From Cloacibacterium sp. (lineage in GTDB: Bacteria; Bacteroidota; Bacteroidia; Flavobacteriales; Weeksellaceae), in NCBI GenBank assembly GCA_017995195.1, contig JAGOJI010000004.1, forward strand, positions 1 to 51,735: DNA of 51,735 nt. Direction: 5' to 3'. The notes beneath the pieces were generated by a model. That model searched no databases. It was given only the letters and a program-made list of their open reading frames with translations, and was not told the DNA's origin. Positions 25,852 to 34,593 of the stretch are shown piece after piece. The position numbers were made by a program, and so were the translations under genes. Numbering within the stretch: the stretch's first letter is position 1; every line of letters starts with the position of its first letter.

Positions 25852-26619
25852 ATGAATAGTATCGTAGTTAACATAGGCAATACCAATATCCGGTTTGGAG
25901 TATTCAAAGATGATGAATGTGTACTTACTTGGGTCATCAACACCAAGCCTTATCGCACGAGAGATGAGCTATATTCTCAATTCATGTTATTCTATCATAC
26001 CTATGAAGTAGAGGTGAAGGAAGTGGACAAAATAATTATAGGCTCGGTGGTTCCGCAGCTTACCAATACTGTAAAAAGTGCTTTACAAAAAATTCACGAT
26101 GTAGACCCTGTTTTGGTTTATAGAACGACACCCTCAGGTGTTAGTCACCATTCGAGCCAGATGGGAACAGATATTTATGCCAATATGGTTGCTGCTCATG
26201 AACTCTACCCCAGAAACAGAAAAAAAATGATTATTGATTTCGGTACCGCCCTTACCGTAAGTTGTATAGACGAAAGAGGAGAGGTATTGGGAGTTATTAT
26301 TGCACCGGGAATCATTACCTCGCTCAACAGTTTGGTGCAGCAAACCGCCCAGCTTCCCGAAATAGAATTGATAAAACCTAAAACTGTATTAGGGCACGAT
26401 ACTGTTTCGTGTATGGTAAGTGGTATGGTTTATGGTTTTTTGGGTATGGTAGAAGGTTTTATAGATCGGGTAAACGAGGAAGTGAAAGACGACTGTTATG
26501 TAATTGCTACAGGCGGAGTAAGTCCTGTATATCAGCCTTTAACTTCTAAAATCCACGTAGGAGACCGCCTTCATACATTGAAGGGACTGTATTTTCTGGG
26601 TAAGCATTTGGAATCTTAG
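25852..26619 (+). CDS. coaX: Type III pantothenate kinase
   Basis: This 255-residue ASKHA-fold kinase phosphorylates pantothenate, the first step of CoA synthesis. Motifs: VNIGNTNIRFGVF at the start (phosphate-1 loop), GSVVPQLT, GTDIYANMVAA, IDFGTALTVSC and ATGGVSPVY (phosphate 2). I start at the ATG at 25852; the in-frame start at 25822 would overlap the end of the M1 peptidase gene. Transcription with that gene is likely. Confidence 0.95.
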   Translation: MNSIVVNIGNTNIRFGVFKDDECVLTWVINTKPYRTRDELYSQFMLFYHTYEVEVKEVDKIIIGSVVPQLTNTVKSALQKIHDVDPVLVYRTTPSGVSHHSSQMGTDIYANMVAAHELYPRNRKKMIIDFGTALTVSCIDERGEVLGVIIAPGIITSLNSLVQQTAQLPEIELIKPKTVLGHDTVSCMVSGMVYGFLGMVEGFIDRVNEEVKDDCYVIATGGVSPVYQPLTSKIHVGDRLHTLKGLYFLGKHLES

Positions 26620-26735
26620 AGAGTGTTGAGTTAATGTAAATTTGGGATTCATTCACTTATTGGTAATCAATCGTTCATTCATTAAATAAGAAATTTTCTT
26701 ACTAAGTCACAACGCCTTTGCGAGCATAAATGTGC

Positions 26736-27824
26736 TTATTCCGGTACGCTGGTCAGGTAAAATTGTTCTCCGATTTTAGTAAATTCGAAGTGATACTGGT
26801 TTTCAAAATTTCCCTTGCTAAAATGGAAAGAAATACAGATGTTTTTGCTCAAATCTTCTTTTGGGCGGATGTTTTCAGCATAATAAAGAGCATTGGTAAG
26901 TGTTGATGCAAAGTAGCTTAATGAGAGCTTTTTCTCTAAAAAATGGGTGAAATATGCATCAATTCTTTTTGCATGGCGGCTGATAAATTCTTTTTTATGA
27001 TGATTTTTCCAAACGGTTGGGTATTGAGGATCATCGTTATCACTCACGGAAATTAAATCGAAGTAATAAACAGGCAGAATTTTTTTGTTTTTCCTGAAAT
27101 CAGGTAAAAATTGATTTTCAAACCATTTTTTGAAATCTCTCTCGGGACTGTAGAATGAATAGGTGTTGCCATCGCTTGCTTGGTAGGAAGTATAAATTTC
27201 GTTATCTACTTTTTTGTTGATTTCGAACTTAGAATAATCAATGGTATAGGAGAGATCTTTGGTGCTGGGAACCTCGAAAAGAACTTGGTTTTTGGCATTA
27301 ATGGCGACTGTTTTTCCTCCAACCCAAGACCAATGGTCGCAGTTTTGATGTTGGGAATCTTTGTGCCATCGTTTTTTCTCAGCTCCTTTTATGCCTATGG
27401 CAATTCCGGTGTTAAAATCTGTAGTATCATTGTATTCAGCAGGTATTACAACTTTTCCTTGAATATCGAAAAAGCCCACTTTATCGGTTTTGGGATCCCG
27501 AAATTTAATTTTTTCTTCTTTTTCGGAAGCATATTCAAAATCGAAAACATAGAGACTGTCTTTTCCAAATTTTTTCCCGTTTTTGTTGAGATAATAGCAT
27601 TCTGTTTTTCCATCGGAAACAGTTTCCTGAACGGCAATTACATTTCTGAAGACCTGCTGGGTCATAAAGGGTTGGAATCGAGCTTCAATTTTTACGTTTC
27701 CTTTGGTATCTTTAAATCCAATTTTAGTACTGTCCTGATTATAAAAAGCTAACCAATCCTCTTTTTCTTGTGCAAAAGAAGCAAAGGAAATAGAGATACA
27801 TAGAAGCTGAATCAAAAATTTCAT
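26736..27824 (-). CDS. WG-repeat exported protein, unknown function
   Basis: This 362-residue protein has a signal peptide (MKFLIQLLCISISFASFA). WG-type beta repeats are visible (KIGFKDTKGNVKIEARFQPF and KVGFFDIQGKVVIPAEYNDT). A less conserved C-terminal half follows, with a region (FSKGNFENQYHFEFTKIGEQFYLTSV) that resembles a small alpha-beta lid. WG proteins in Bacteroidota are usually exported and of unknown role. It starts 10 bases after the end of ruvB on the same strand, so it may be co-transcribed with it, but a functional link to RuvB is not implied. Confidence 0.8.
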   Translation of the reverse strand: MKFLIQLLCISISFASFAQEKEDWLAFYNQDSTKIGFKDTKGNVKIEARFQPFMTQQVFRNVIAVQETVSDGKTECYYLNKNGKKFGKDSLYVFDFEYASEKEEKIKFRDPKTDKVGFFDIQGKVVIPAEYNDTTDFNTGIAIGIKGAEKKRWHKDSQHQNCDHWSWVGGKTVAINAKNQVLFEVPSTKDLSYTIDYSKFEINKKVDNEIYTSYQASDGNTYSFYSPERDFKKWFENQFLPDFRKNKKILPVYYFDLISVSDNDDPQYPTVWKNHHKKEFISRHAKRIDAYFTHFLEKKLSLSYFASTLTNALYYAENIRPKEDLSKNICISFHFSKGNFENQYHFEFTKIGEQFYLTSVPE

Positions 27825-27834
27825 TTAAAAATAT

Positions 27835-28857
27835 TTAAAACAATTCATTAGGTTTTTTGGGGACAGATATTTTTAGGTGTCTATAGGCTTTTTCCGTTAC
27901 TTCGCGTCCTCGTGGCGTTCGGATAATGAAGCCTTCCTGAATCAGAAAAGGTTCATACACTTCTTCCAAAGTTTCGGGATTTTCGGCGATAGATGTTGCT
28001 AATGCACTGATGCCTACGGCTCTTCCTCGAAAGTTCTCTATCATGGTACGTAGGATTTTGTTATCCATTTCATCTAAGCCATGTTCATCTACTTTTAGTG
28101 AATTGAGGGCGTACTTGGTGATTTCTATTTCTATTTCGCCGTTTCCTTTTATTTCTGCAAAATCTCGCACTCTTCTAAGTAGAGCGTTTGCAATTCTTGG
28201 AGTGCCGCGACTTCTTCGGGCAATCTCCATTGCAGCATCTTCATAAATCTTTACTCCTAAAACCCGTGCACTTCTCTCAATAATCATTCCGAGAAGTTCT
28301 GTTGTGTAGTACTCTAATCGAGACTGGATTCCAAATCTTGCCAACATAGGTTTGGTAAGCATCCCGGAGCGTGTGGTAGCTCCTACCAAAGTAAAAGGAT
28401 TGAGGCTTATTTGTACACTTCTGGCATTTGGCCCGGTTTCCAGCATAATGTCGATTTTATAATCCTCCATTGCTGAATACAAGTATTCTTCCACCACGGG
28501 AGAAAGCCGGTGGATTTCATCGATAAAAAGAACATCGTTCTCTTCCAAATTGGTAAGAAGACCGGCTAAATTTCCGGGCTTATCCAAGACAGGTCCGGAA
28601 GTAATTTTGCAATTAACACCCAATTCATGAGCAATAATATGGGCTAAAGTGGTTTTCCCTAATCCGGGTGGACCGTGTAGTAAAACATGATCCAAAGCAG
28701 CATTTCTGTTTTTAGCTGCAGCCACAAATACTTCCAGATTTTCTAAAGTTTGACGCTGTCCGGCAAAATCTTTAAAACTCTGCGGACGAATTTGTTCATC
28801 TAATTGAAGTTCCTCTTCGGAAAAATGATGCTTATCGGCATGAAGAAAATCAGGCAT
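27835..28857 (-). CDS. ruvB: Holliday junction branch-migration ATPase RuvB
   Basis: This 340-residue AAA+ protein has Walker A GPPGLGKT (62-69), Walker B VLFIDEIHR, sensor GATTRSG with the arginine finger region RFGIQSRLEYY, and the C-terminal winged helix ending in RTPRGR. RuvB hexamers with RuvA move Holliday junctions in recombination repair. Length is normal. TACCTTTG on the minus strand at 28880-28887 is a possible -7 box. ruvA and ruvC are not next to it. Confidence 0.97.
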   Translation of the reverse strand: MPDFLHADKHHFSEEELQLDEQIRPQSFKDFAGQRQTLENLEVFVAAAKNRNAALDHVLLHGPPGLGKTTLAHIIAHELGVNCKITSGPVLDKPGNLAGLLTNLEENDVLFIDEIHRLSPVVEEYLYSAMEDYKIDIMLETGPNARSVQISLNPFTLVGATTRSGMLTKPMLARFGIQSRLEYYTTELLGMIIERSARVLGVKIYEDAAMEIARRSRGTPRIANALLRRVRDFAEIKGNGEIEIEITKYALNSLKVDEHGLDEMDNKILRTMIENFRGRAVGISALATSIAENPETLEEVYEPFLIQEGFIIRTPRGREVTEKAYRHLKISVPKKPNELF

Positions 28858-29180
28858 TCCGTACTCAAATTAATTCAACCAAAGGTAAACAATTTTTCAA
28901 AAGAATTTACGAGGCTTGCCACAGAAATAGGTAAAACTCATCAAAAAAAACGCAAACAGGGTGTAGGTACAAGAGTATATATATACTAAGGATCAGATTT
29001 AGAAACCAACTCTAAACTTACACACTTTGCGGAATAACGCCATGTCGTAACTTTATAACTTTGTAAATTCGAGAATTAAACAAATCCTTCCTATTCTTTA
29101 TATAATATATAATAAAAAGCTAAATACTATGCGAATCATATAATTTTAGAAAATTTAATAAATAAACTTATTTGGTAAAA

Positions 29181-29354
29181 TGTTTAATGTTAAACATATA
29201 ATTGTTTTACTGGGTTTTAGGAATATATGTTATTATTTAAATTTCTTATAACCAGATAATTGAATGTAATTTTAATTCTATTTTTGGTTTAAACATAATG
29301 ATAGAAATTTTAAATGTTTAATTTTTTTTGATGAAAATTGCCTTTTATGTTTAA
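29181..29354. promoter_or_regulatory. Cluster of TGTTTAA half-sites upstream of the FadL gene
   Basis: A palindrome TGTTTAATGTTAAACA (29181-29196) consists of two TGTTTAA half-sites facing each other over 2 bases. Further copies are at 29289-29295 (as TTAAACA), 29315-29321 and 29348-29354. The last sits between the promoter's -33 and -7 boxes. Five 7-mers in 175 bases are more than expected even in AT-rich DNA and suggest a repressor or activator site. Confidence 0.45.
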
Positions 29355-29370
29355 ATAAATTTTATATTTG
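29338..29370 (+). promoter_or_regulatory. Promoter of the FadL-SGNH operon
   Basis: TTG (29338-29340), a 22-base spacer and TATATTTG (29363-29370) match the Bacteroidota promoter pattern. Transcription would start about 20-25 bases before the ATG at 29402. Confidence 0.65.
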
Positions 29371-29401
29371 GTTTTTAAATAAATTATCAACTTTAATGAT
29401 T

Positions 29402-30640
29402 ATGAAAAAAATTTTAATATCCACCGCTCTTTTGGCAGGTGTATGTACATACGCCGGGGGATTTAGAGTTTCTCTGCAAGGCGTTAAACAGTTGGCAATG
29501 GCACATACCAGTGCTCATGCCGAAGATGCGAGTGTTGCATTTTTCAACCCTGCAGGAATTTCTTTTATTCCCAGCAAGCTAAGTGTGGCGATGGGAGGTT
29601 TCGGTGTAAAATCTACAGTTACCTACCAAAATCTGAATACGCTACAGTCTTATGATACCAACAGCCCTATGGGGACGCCTATTTATGCTGCAATAACTTA
29701 CCGGCCTGTAGAGCCGCTCACCTTAGGTTTTAGTTTTGCCACTCCTTTTGGGAGTACTATTCAGTGGGACGACAACTGGGCAGGTAAAGAAATTGTACAA
29801 AAAATGGAGTTGAAAGGTTTCTATTTTCAGCCGATGATGTCTATAAAAGTTGCGAAATGGGCTTCGGTGGGAGCTAGTTTTATCTATGCTAAAGGAATGG
29901 TAGATTGGACAAAAGCGGTTACTCAATTGGGAGGAACAATGAACTTAAACGACGAAACCGCTCATGGTTCAGGGTATGGTTTGGGCGTTTATCTTCGTCC
30001 TACCGAAAAATTAGATGTGAGCATTGCTTATCGTTCTAAGGTAGATATGGAAGCCAAAAAAGGAACAGCTACGTTCAATATACCTTCGGCTCTTTATACG
30101 GGCTTGGGCTTAGCGGCTACGAGTGGAGGAAAAGATGCTTTCAAAGCAACTTTACCTTTAGTAGACGAATACACCGTGGGTGTTACCTATAAAGTAAATC
30201 CTAAGTGGTTGGTTTCAGCAGATTTCAACTACCATGGGTGGAGCAAATACGATAAATTAACATTGGATTTTGCCAATGCAAAAGTGGGCAACCAAACAGA
30301 CAACACGGTGCTTACATCTCCTAAGAACTTCAAGGATACCAAAACCTACCGTATAGGAACACAATATATGATTACTAATACTATCGCCGGAAGATTAGGT
30401 TTCTATCACGATGAATCTCCGTATGCCGATGAAGATTTTATTCCGGAAACTCCTTCGTTTAACAACAACGTAATTACCGGAGGTCTTGGATTTAAATTCA
30501 ATAAAGTTGCATTAGACATATCGGGAGCTTATACCATGATGCAAAGCAGATCCGTAAGCAATGCGTATTACAACTTCTACGGACAGGCAAAATCGAAAGC
30601 CTTCTATTTCGGTGTAGGACTATCGTATAACCCTTTTTAA
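29402..30640 (+). CDS. OmpP1/FadL-family outer-membrane transporter
   Basis: This 412-residue protein has a signal peptide (MKKILISTALLAGVCTYAGG) and then the FadL start (FRVSLQGVKQLAMAHTSAHAEDASVAFFNPAGISF) in which the NPAG motif marks the N-terminal hatch. Repeated beta-strands follow (PTEKLDVSIAYRSKVDMEAKKG, EYTVGVTYKVNPKWLVSADFNYHGW), and it ends YFGVGLSYNPF. FadL proteins take up long-chain fatty acids or other hydrophobic compounds across the outer membrane. An ATG 6 bases upstream (29396) is an alternative start. The SGNH hydrolase starts 12 bases downstream, so the two form an operon. Confidence 0.93.
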   Translation: MKKILISTALLAGVCTYAGGFRVSLQGVKQLAMAHTSAHAEDASVAFFNPAGISFIPSKLSVAMGGFGVKSTVTYQNLNTLQSYDTNSPMGTPIYAAITYRPVEPLTLGFSFATPFGSTIQWDDNWAGKEIVQKMELKGFYFQPMMSIKVAKWASVGASFIYAKGMVDWTKAVTQLGGTMNLNDETAHGSGYGLGVYLRPTEKLDVSIAYRSKVDMEAKKGTATFNIPSALYTGLGLAATSGGKDAFKATLPLVDEYTVGVTYKVNPKWLVSADFNYHGWSKYDKLTLDFANAKVGNQTDNTVLTSPKNFKDTKTYRIGTQYMITNTIAGRLGFYHDESPYADEDFIPETPSFNNNVITGGLGFKFNKVALDISGAYTMMQSRSVSNAYYNFYGQAKSKAFYFGVGLSYNPF

Positions 30641-30652
30641 TTTAACAGAACA

Positions 30653-32083
30653 ATGAAAAAAATATTTATATCGACCTTAGCAATATCATCGTTACTTTTC
30701 ACAGTAGGATGTAAAACAGATTTCGATACTGATGTAAGAGATGTTACAGTAACCAAAGGTGAAGCAGATTTTACTAGATATGTAGCTCTTGGAAATTCTT
30801 TGACAGCAGGTTTTAGAGATAATGCACTATATGCTGATGGACAAAATGAATCCTATCCCAATATTATTGCAGGGCAAATGAAACTTGCAGGTGGTGGAGC
30901 ATTCAAGCAACCAATGATACCTAATAATATAGGAGGGTTTACGGATAAAACGAATTATCCGGGGAAGCTTACGTTACAAATTATAAACGGATCTCTTGCT
31001 CCTGTAGCATCGGTAGCTGCAGCAGCTTTAGATAATGTTTCTTCTGGAGCACCTTACCAAAACTTAGGAGTTCCGGGTGCAAAATCTTTCCATTTGGGAA
31101 TTTCGGGTTACGGAGCTTTAAACCCTTACTATCAAAGATTTGCGATAGGTAATAACGCTAGTCCTATTAAAGATGCAGTAGCACAATCACCTACTTTCTT
31201 TTCTCTATGGATTGGAAATAATGATGTATTGAGCTATGCAACAAGTGGAGGTGTAGGTGTAGACCAGTCTGCAGCGGGTAATATCAATCCTGCGACTTAT
31301 GGCTATTACGATATTACACACCCTGCAGTATACGAAAATAAAATGAAAGAATATCTTACTCAGTTAACGGCAGGAAATGCTAAAGGCGTTATTGCGAATA
31401 TTCCGAGTGTTACTTCAATTCCGTTTTTTACAACAGTTCCACCAATGCCTATCACAGGGCTTACTACCGCACAAGCAGCTCAGCTAAATGCCGCTTATGC
31501 TCAGTACAATACTGCATTGGCTGCATATAAATCTTTAATAGGAGAGGCGGAATACCAAAAAAGACTGATAAAATTTACCGCAGGAGCGGTAGCCAACGGA
31601 GCGGTAATTGTAGACAAGGATTTGGATAACAAAACGGCACCTTTGCCAAAATACAGACAAACAACCGCTAAGGATTTTATTCTTTTGTCAACTTCCAGTG
31701 CTTTGAAAGCTGGAGGTGGTACTGTTACGCAACTTACAGATGCCCAAGTTTTAACAGAGGTAGAAGCAGGTAGGGTAGCAGCAGCTGTAACGGCCTATAA
31801 TGCTAGCTTAAAATCTCTGGCAACTCAATTCAAATTAGCATTTGTAGATGCCAATGCAAAGATGGTTGAATTATCTTCTACCTCAGGGCTCCAGTTTGAT
31901 GGAGTAAAATATAGTGCAAATTTTGTAACCGGAGGATCTTTTTCTCTTGATGGAGTGCATCTTACAGGTAGAGGATATGCTGTAATAGCCAACGAATTTA
32001 TCAAAGCTATTAATGCACAGTACAAATCTACTCTGCCACAGGTAAATCCGAATAATTATTCCGGAGTTACTTTCCCTAAATAG
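30653..32083 (+). CDS. SGNH/GDSL-family hydrolase lipoprotein
   Basis: This 476-residue protein has a lipoprotein signal (Cys20 in TVGCKTD). The SGNH blocks are present with variation: block I YVALGNSLTAGF (GDSL is GNSL here; the nucleophile Ser is kept), block III LWIGNNDVL (Asn) and block V DGVHLTGRGY (Asp and His). The long insert (about 200-330) is rich in Ala and Thr. The family hydrolyses ester bonds of lipids or acetyl groups. The tight link to the FadL transporter suggests release of fatty acids at the cell surface for uptake, which is inferred. Confidence 0.88.
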   Translation: MKKIFISTLAISSLLFTVGCKTDFDTDVRDVTVTKGEADFTRYVALGNSLTAGFRDNALYADGQNESYPNIIAGQMKLAGGGAFKQPMIPNNIGGFTDKTNYPGKLTLQIINGSLAPVASVAAAALDNVSSGAPYQNLGVPGAKSFHLGISGYGALNPYYQRFAIGNNASPIKDAVAQSPTFFSLWIGNNDVLSYATSGGVGVDQSAAGNINPATYGYYDITHPAVYENKMKEYLTQLTAGNAKGVIANIPSVTSIPFFTTVPPMPITGLTTAQAAQLNAAYAQYNTALAAYKSLIGEAEYQKRLIKFTAGAVANGAVIVDKDLDNKTAPLPKYRQTTAKDFILLSTSSALKAGGGTVTQLTDAQVLTEVEAGRVAAAVTAYNASLKSLATQFKLAFVDANAKMVELSSTSGLQFDGVKYSANFVTGGSFSLDGVHLTGRGYAVIANEFIKAINAQYKSTLPQVNPNNYSGVTFPK

Positions 32084-32108
32084 ATAGATTAAATTAATTA
32101 ATTGAGAT

Positions 32109-32147
32109 AAAAACCCACTGAAATTTTTCGGTGGGTTTTTATTTTTT
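32109..32147 (+). terminator. Terminator of the FadL-SGNH operon
   Basis: AAAAACCCAC (32109-32118) pairs with GTGGGTTTTT (32131-32140), and the inner bases TGAAA / TTTCG extend the stem almost to the loop. It is followed by a T-run to about 32147. Confidence 0.9.
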
Positions 32148-32155
32148 TAACTTTG
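32148..32155 (+). promoter_or_regulatory. -7 box of prs
   Basis: TAACTTTG matches TAnnTTTG and lies 20 bases before the prs ATG, directly after the terminator T-run. There is no good -33 box; the spacer region overlaps the terminator stem. Confidence 0.5.
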
Positions 32156-32175
32156 CACATCTAAAAAAAACGAAA

Positions 32176-33117
32176 ATGTCCGAAAATCAGCCGAGTTATT
32201 TATTCTCTACCAGGACCAGTATGGTTTTAGCCGAAAATATTGCAAAACATTATGGTCAAACATTAGGAAAAATCATTATACAGGAATTTAGTGATGGAGA
32301 ATTTGAACCGGTTTTGGAGCAATCGGTGCGTGGAGCAAGGGTTTTTTTGATAGGATCTACTTTTCCGCCGGCAGATAATTTATTGGAGCTCCTTCTGATG
32401 ATAGATGCAGCAAAACGAGCTTCAGCAAAAAATATTACGGTAGTTATCCCTTACTTCGGATTAGCAAGGCAAGACCGAAAAGACAAGCCCAGAGCTCCCA
32501 TTGGGGCAAAACTGGTTGCCAATCTTCTTACAGCAGCAGGAGCCACAAGAATTATGACGATGGATTTGCATGCCGATCAAATTCAAGGTTTTTTTGAAAT
32601 TCCGGTAGATCATCTATATGCTTCTACTATCTTTATAGATTATGTTTTGTCTCATAATATTGAGGATTTAACTATTGCTTCGCCCGATATGGGAGGTGCT
32701 AAAAGAGCAAAAAACTATGCCAGTCATCTCGGAGCCGAGGTGGTTATTTGCTATAAAGAAAGAAAAAAAGCCAACGAAATCGCTGAAATGATGCTCATAG
32801 GAAATGTAGAAGGAAGAAACGTAATCTTGATAGATGACATGATAGACACGGCGGGAACACTTTGTAGAGCAGCAGACATCATCATGGAGAAAGGAGCGAA
32901 GAGTGTTCGGGCGATGGCAACACATGGCATTCTCTCCGGGAAGGCCTATGAGAATATTCAAAACTCCAAACTTACCGAAGTTTTGGTAACCGACACGATT
33001 CCTGTCAAAACTGCTTTGTCATCTAAAATAAAAGTGTTATCTTGCGCTCCATTATTTGCTGAGGTTATGCAGATGGTTCACCATAAGCAGTCCATCAGTA
33101 CAAAGTTCGTTATATAG
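32176..33117 (+). CDS. prs: Ribose-phosphate pyrophosphokinase
   Basis: This 313-residue enzyme makes PRPP from ribose 5-phosphate and ATP for nucleotide, NAD, His and Trp synthesis. Motifs: EFSDGEFEPVLEQSVRG, YFGLARQDRKDKPRAPI, MDLHADQIQGFF and the PRPP loop VILIDDMIDTAGTL. I start at ATG 32176 (MSENQPSYLF); the in-frame start at 32131 falls inside the terminator stem. rplY follows after 34 bases, the common prs-ctc pairing. Confidence 0.96.
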   Translation: MSENQPSYLFSTRTSMVLAENIAKHYGQTLGKIIIQEFSDGEFEPVLEQSVRGARVFLIGSTFPPADNLLELLLMIDAAKRASAKNITVVIPYFGLARQDRKDKPRAPIGAKLVANLLTAAGATRIMTMDLHADQIQGFFEIPVDHLYASTIFIDYVLSHNIEDLTIASPDMGGAKRAKNYASHLGAEVVICYKERKKANEIAEMMLIGNVEGRNVILIDDMIDTAGTLCRAADIIMEKGAKSVRAMATHGILSGKAYENIQNSKLTEVLVTDTIPVKTALSSKIKVLSCAPLFAEVMQMVHHKQSISTKFVI

Positions 33118-33151
33118 GGCTTTTAACAAGAACAATTTTAAATTTTTATAA

Positions 33152-33781
33152 ATGAAATCTATTACAATTCAAGGACAAAAAAGAGAAAGCGTGGGCAAAA
33201 AATCTACAAAAGCTCTACGCGATGCTGAACTAGTTCCTTGTGTTGTTTACGGAGGAAAAGAACCTTTGAATTTTTCTACAGAAGAGAAATCTTTCAAAAA
33301 CTTGGTTTACACTCCTGAGGCACACACGGTATCTATCGAGGTAGATGGGCAAACTATTCCGGCAGTTTTACAAGACATTCAGTTTCACCCGATTACTGAT
33401 AAAATTTTACACGTGGACTTCTATCAGTTGAGTGCAGATAAGCCAGTAGTAATGGAGGTTCCTGTAAGAATTACGGGACGTGCTAAAGGTGTTGTTGCGG
33501 GTGGTGCTCTAAGACAATCTTTCAGAAAATTGAGATTGAAAGCCATTCCTGCTAATTTACCTGACGAAATCGTGATTGATGTAACTCCGCTAAAAATTGG
33601 AAACAAAATTTATGTAGGAGATATTAAAACTGAGGCTTATACATTCTTACATCCGGATAATGCAGTTGTTGTAGCTGTTAAGATGTCTAGAAACGCTATG
33701 AAAGCAGGTGCAGCAGCCGATGAAGATGAAGAAGTGGTAGAAGGAGAAGCTCCGGCAGTAGAAGCTCCAGCGGCAGAATAA
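33152..33781 (+). CDS. rplY: 50S ribosomal protein L25 (general stress protein Ctc form)
   Basis: This 209-residue protein has the N-terminal L25 5S-rRNA-binding domain ([21 protein letters not shown]...VPCVVYGG) and the C-terminal beta domain of the TL5/Ctc form ([28 protein letters not shown]). It ends in a long acidic, Ala-Glu-rich tail ([20 protein letters not shown]). Co-transcription with prs is likely, and a strong terminator follows. Confidence 0.95.
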   Translation: MKSITIQGQKRESVGKKSTKALRDAELVPCVVYGGKEPLNFSTEEKSFKNLVYTPEAHTVSIEVDGQTIPAVLQDIQFHPITDKILHVDFYQLSADKPVVMEVPVRITGRAKGVVAGGALRQSFRKLRLKAIPANLPDEIVIDVTPLKIGNKIYVGDIKTEAYTFLHPDNAVVVAVKMSRNAMKAGAAADEDEEVVEGEAPAVEAPAAE

Positions 33782-33815
33782 TCTTTTTTAAGGTTTATCA
33801 ATATTATATTATACT

Positions 33816-33845
33816 AAAAGCCACCCGAAAAGGGTGGCTTTTTTT
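33816..33845 (+). terminator. Terminator of prs-rplY
   Basis: AAAAGCCACCC (33816-33826) pairs perfectly with GGGTGGCTTTT (33832-33842) over a 5-base GAAAA loop, followed by further T. Confidence 0.92.
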
Positions 33846-33897
33846 GTGTTTCATCATTTAATTTTCAATCTCCTTAAATATCTTTTTATATTTGAGA

Positions 33898-34416
33898 ATG
33901 GAAAATTCAGGAAAATTGACTTTCAGAAAAGCAACCTCGGAAGACGAGGCTGAAGTTTGGCAGATTCTTCAGCAAGCCATCATAAGAAGAAAAAATGAAG
34001 GTTCGAAACAATGGCAAGATGGGTATCCCAATCCTGAAACCATTAAAAATGATATTGATGACGAATTAGGCTATGTTTTAACGGAAAGTGAAAAAATGAT
34101 TGGGTATGCCGCTGTTATCATAAACAACGAACCTGCTTATGATGAAATTGAAGGAAAATGGTTAACCAACGGAGATTTCATAGTTGTTCATAGGGTAGCA
34201 ATAGCAGATGAAGCAGCAGGAAAAGGTTATGCTACAAAAATATTTGGGTTTATAGAAAAATGGGCTATACAAAATCGAATTTTCAGTATAAAAGTAGATA
34301 CCAATTTCGATAATCGGGCAATGCTGAAAATATTAGACAAATTAGGCTACAAGTATTGCGGAGAAGTCTATTTTCGAGGAGCTGCAAGAAAAGCATTTGA
34401 AAAGGTTTTGAAATAA
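33898..34416 (+). CDS. GNAT-family N-acetyltransferase
   Basis: This 172-residue protein has the GNAT fold: LTFRKATSEDEAEVWQI at the start, VHRVAIADEAAGKGYATKIFGFIEKWA (the acetyl-CoA site with a Q/RxxGxG/A-like AAGKGYA) and KVDTNFDNRAMLKILDKLGYKYCGEVYF. The acetyl acceptor is unknown. The ATG at 33898 is preferred over the TTG at 33892. TATATTTG (33887-33894) touches the start codon, so if used as a promoter the message would be nearly leaderless. Confidence 0.9.
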   Translation: MENSGKLTFRKATSEDEAEVWQILQQAIIRRKNEGSKQWQDGYPNPETIKNDIDDELGYVLTESEKMIGYAAVIINNEPAYDEIEGKWLTNGDFIVVHRVAIADEAAGKGYATKIFGFIEKWAIQNRIFSIKVDTNFDNRAMLKILDKLGYKYCGEVYFRGAARKAFEKVLK

Positions 34417-34542
34417 ACTCATGTAAGATAATAAGGCTATAGAATTAAGAGGTTATAAGGTTTTTGTTTATAAAATCGGTGAATTTTTAATTTGTCTACC
34501 TTTAAAACAATCCGAAAAATGATTCACGTTACTTTGTCTATC

Positions 34543-34570
34543 AAAAAAGGAGCCTTACAAAAAGCTCCTT
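34543..34570 (-). terminator. Terminator of the 34.6-kb unknown gene
   Basis: On the minus strand AAGGAGC (34564-34570) pairs with GCTCCTT (34547-34553) around a 10-base loop, followed by a T-run. It lies about 25 bases past the stop of the minus-strand gene. The gap 34417-34593 otherwise holds only AT-rich DNA. Confidence 0.75.
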
Positions 34571-34593
34571 AAATGATTGTATGTTTTAAACTC

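Larger units (their letters stand above)
28858..29401. other. 544-bp divergent AT-rich region before the FadL gene
   Basis: No gene can be supported. A short open frame (28804-28989) overlaps the start of ruvB in antisense and is probably chance. The right half is extremely AT-rich and holds a repeated TGTTTAA motif plus the promoter described separately. The middle contains degenerate repeat-like DNA (TCGTAACTTTATAACTTT at about 29045). Confidence 0.6.

Noticed and set aside
26690-26706. TAAGAAA/TTTCTTA palindrome between coaX and the WG gene as terminator
   Set aside because: The arms are short, there is almost no loop and no T-run follows, so a terminator call is not supported.
27180-27752. 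Plus-strand open frame of 190 codons inside the WG-repeat gene
   Set aside because: It is Phe-rich and antisense to a gene with signal peptide and WG repeats; it mirrors codon bias of the real strand.
28804-28989. 61-codon plus-strand frame at the ruvB start
   Set aside because: The first half is antisense to ruvB; the rest runs into AT-rich DNA with no conserved features.
33887-33894. TATATTTG as a promoter of the GNAT gene
   Set aside because: It would place the transcription start at or after the start codon and there is no -33 box, so I did not list it as a promoter.
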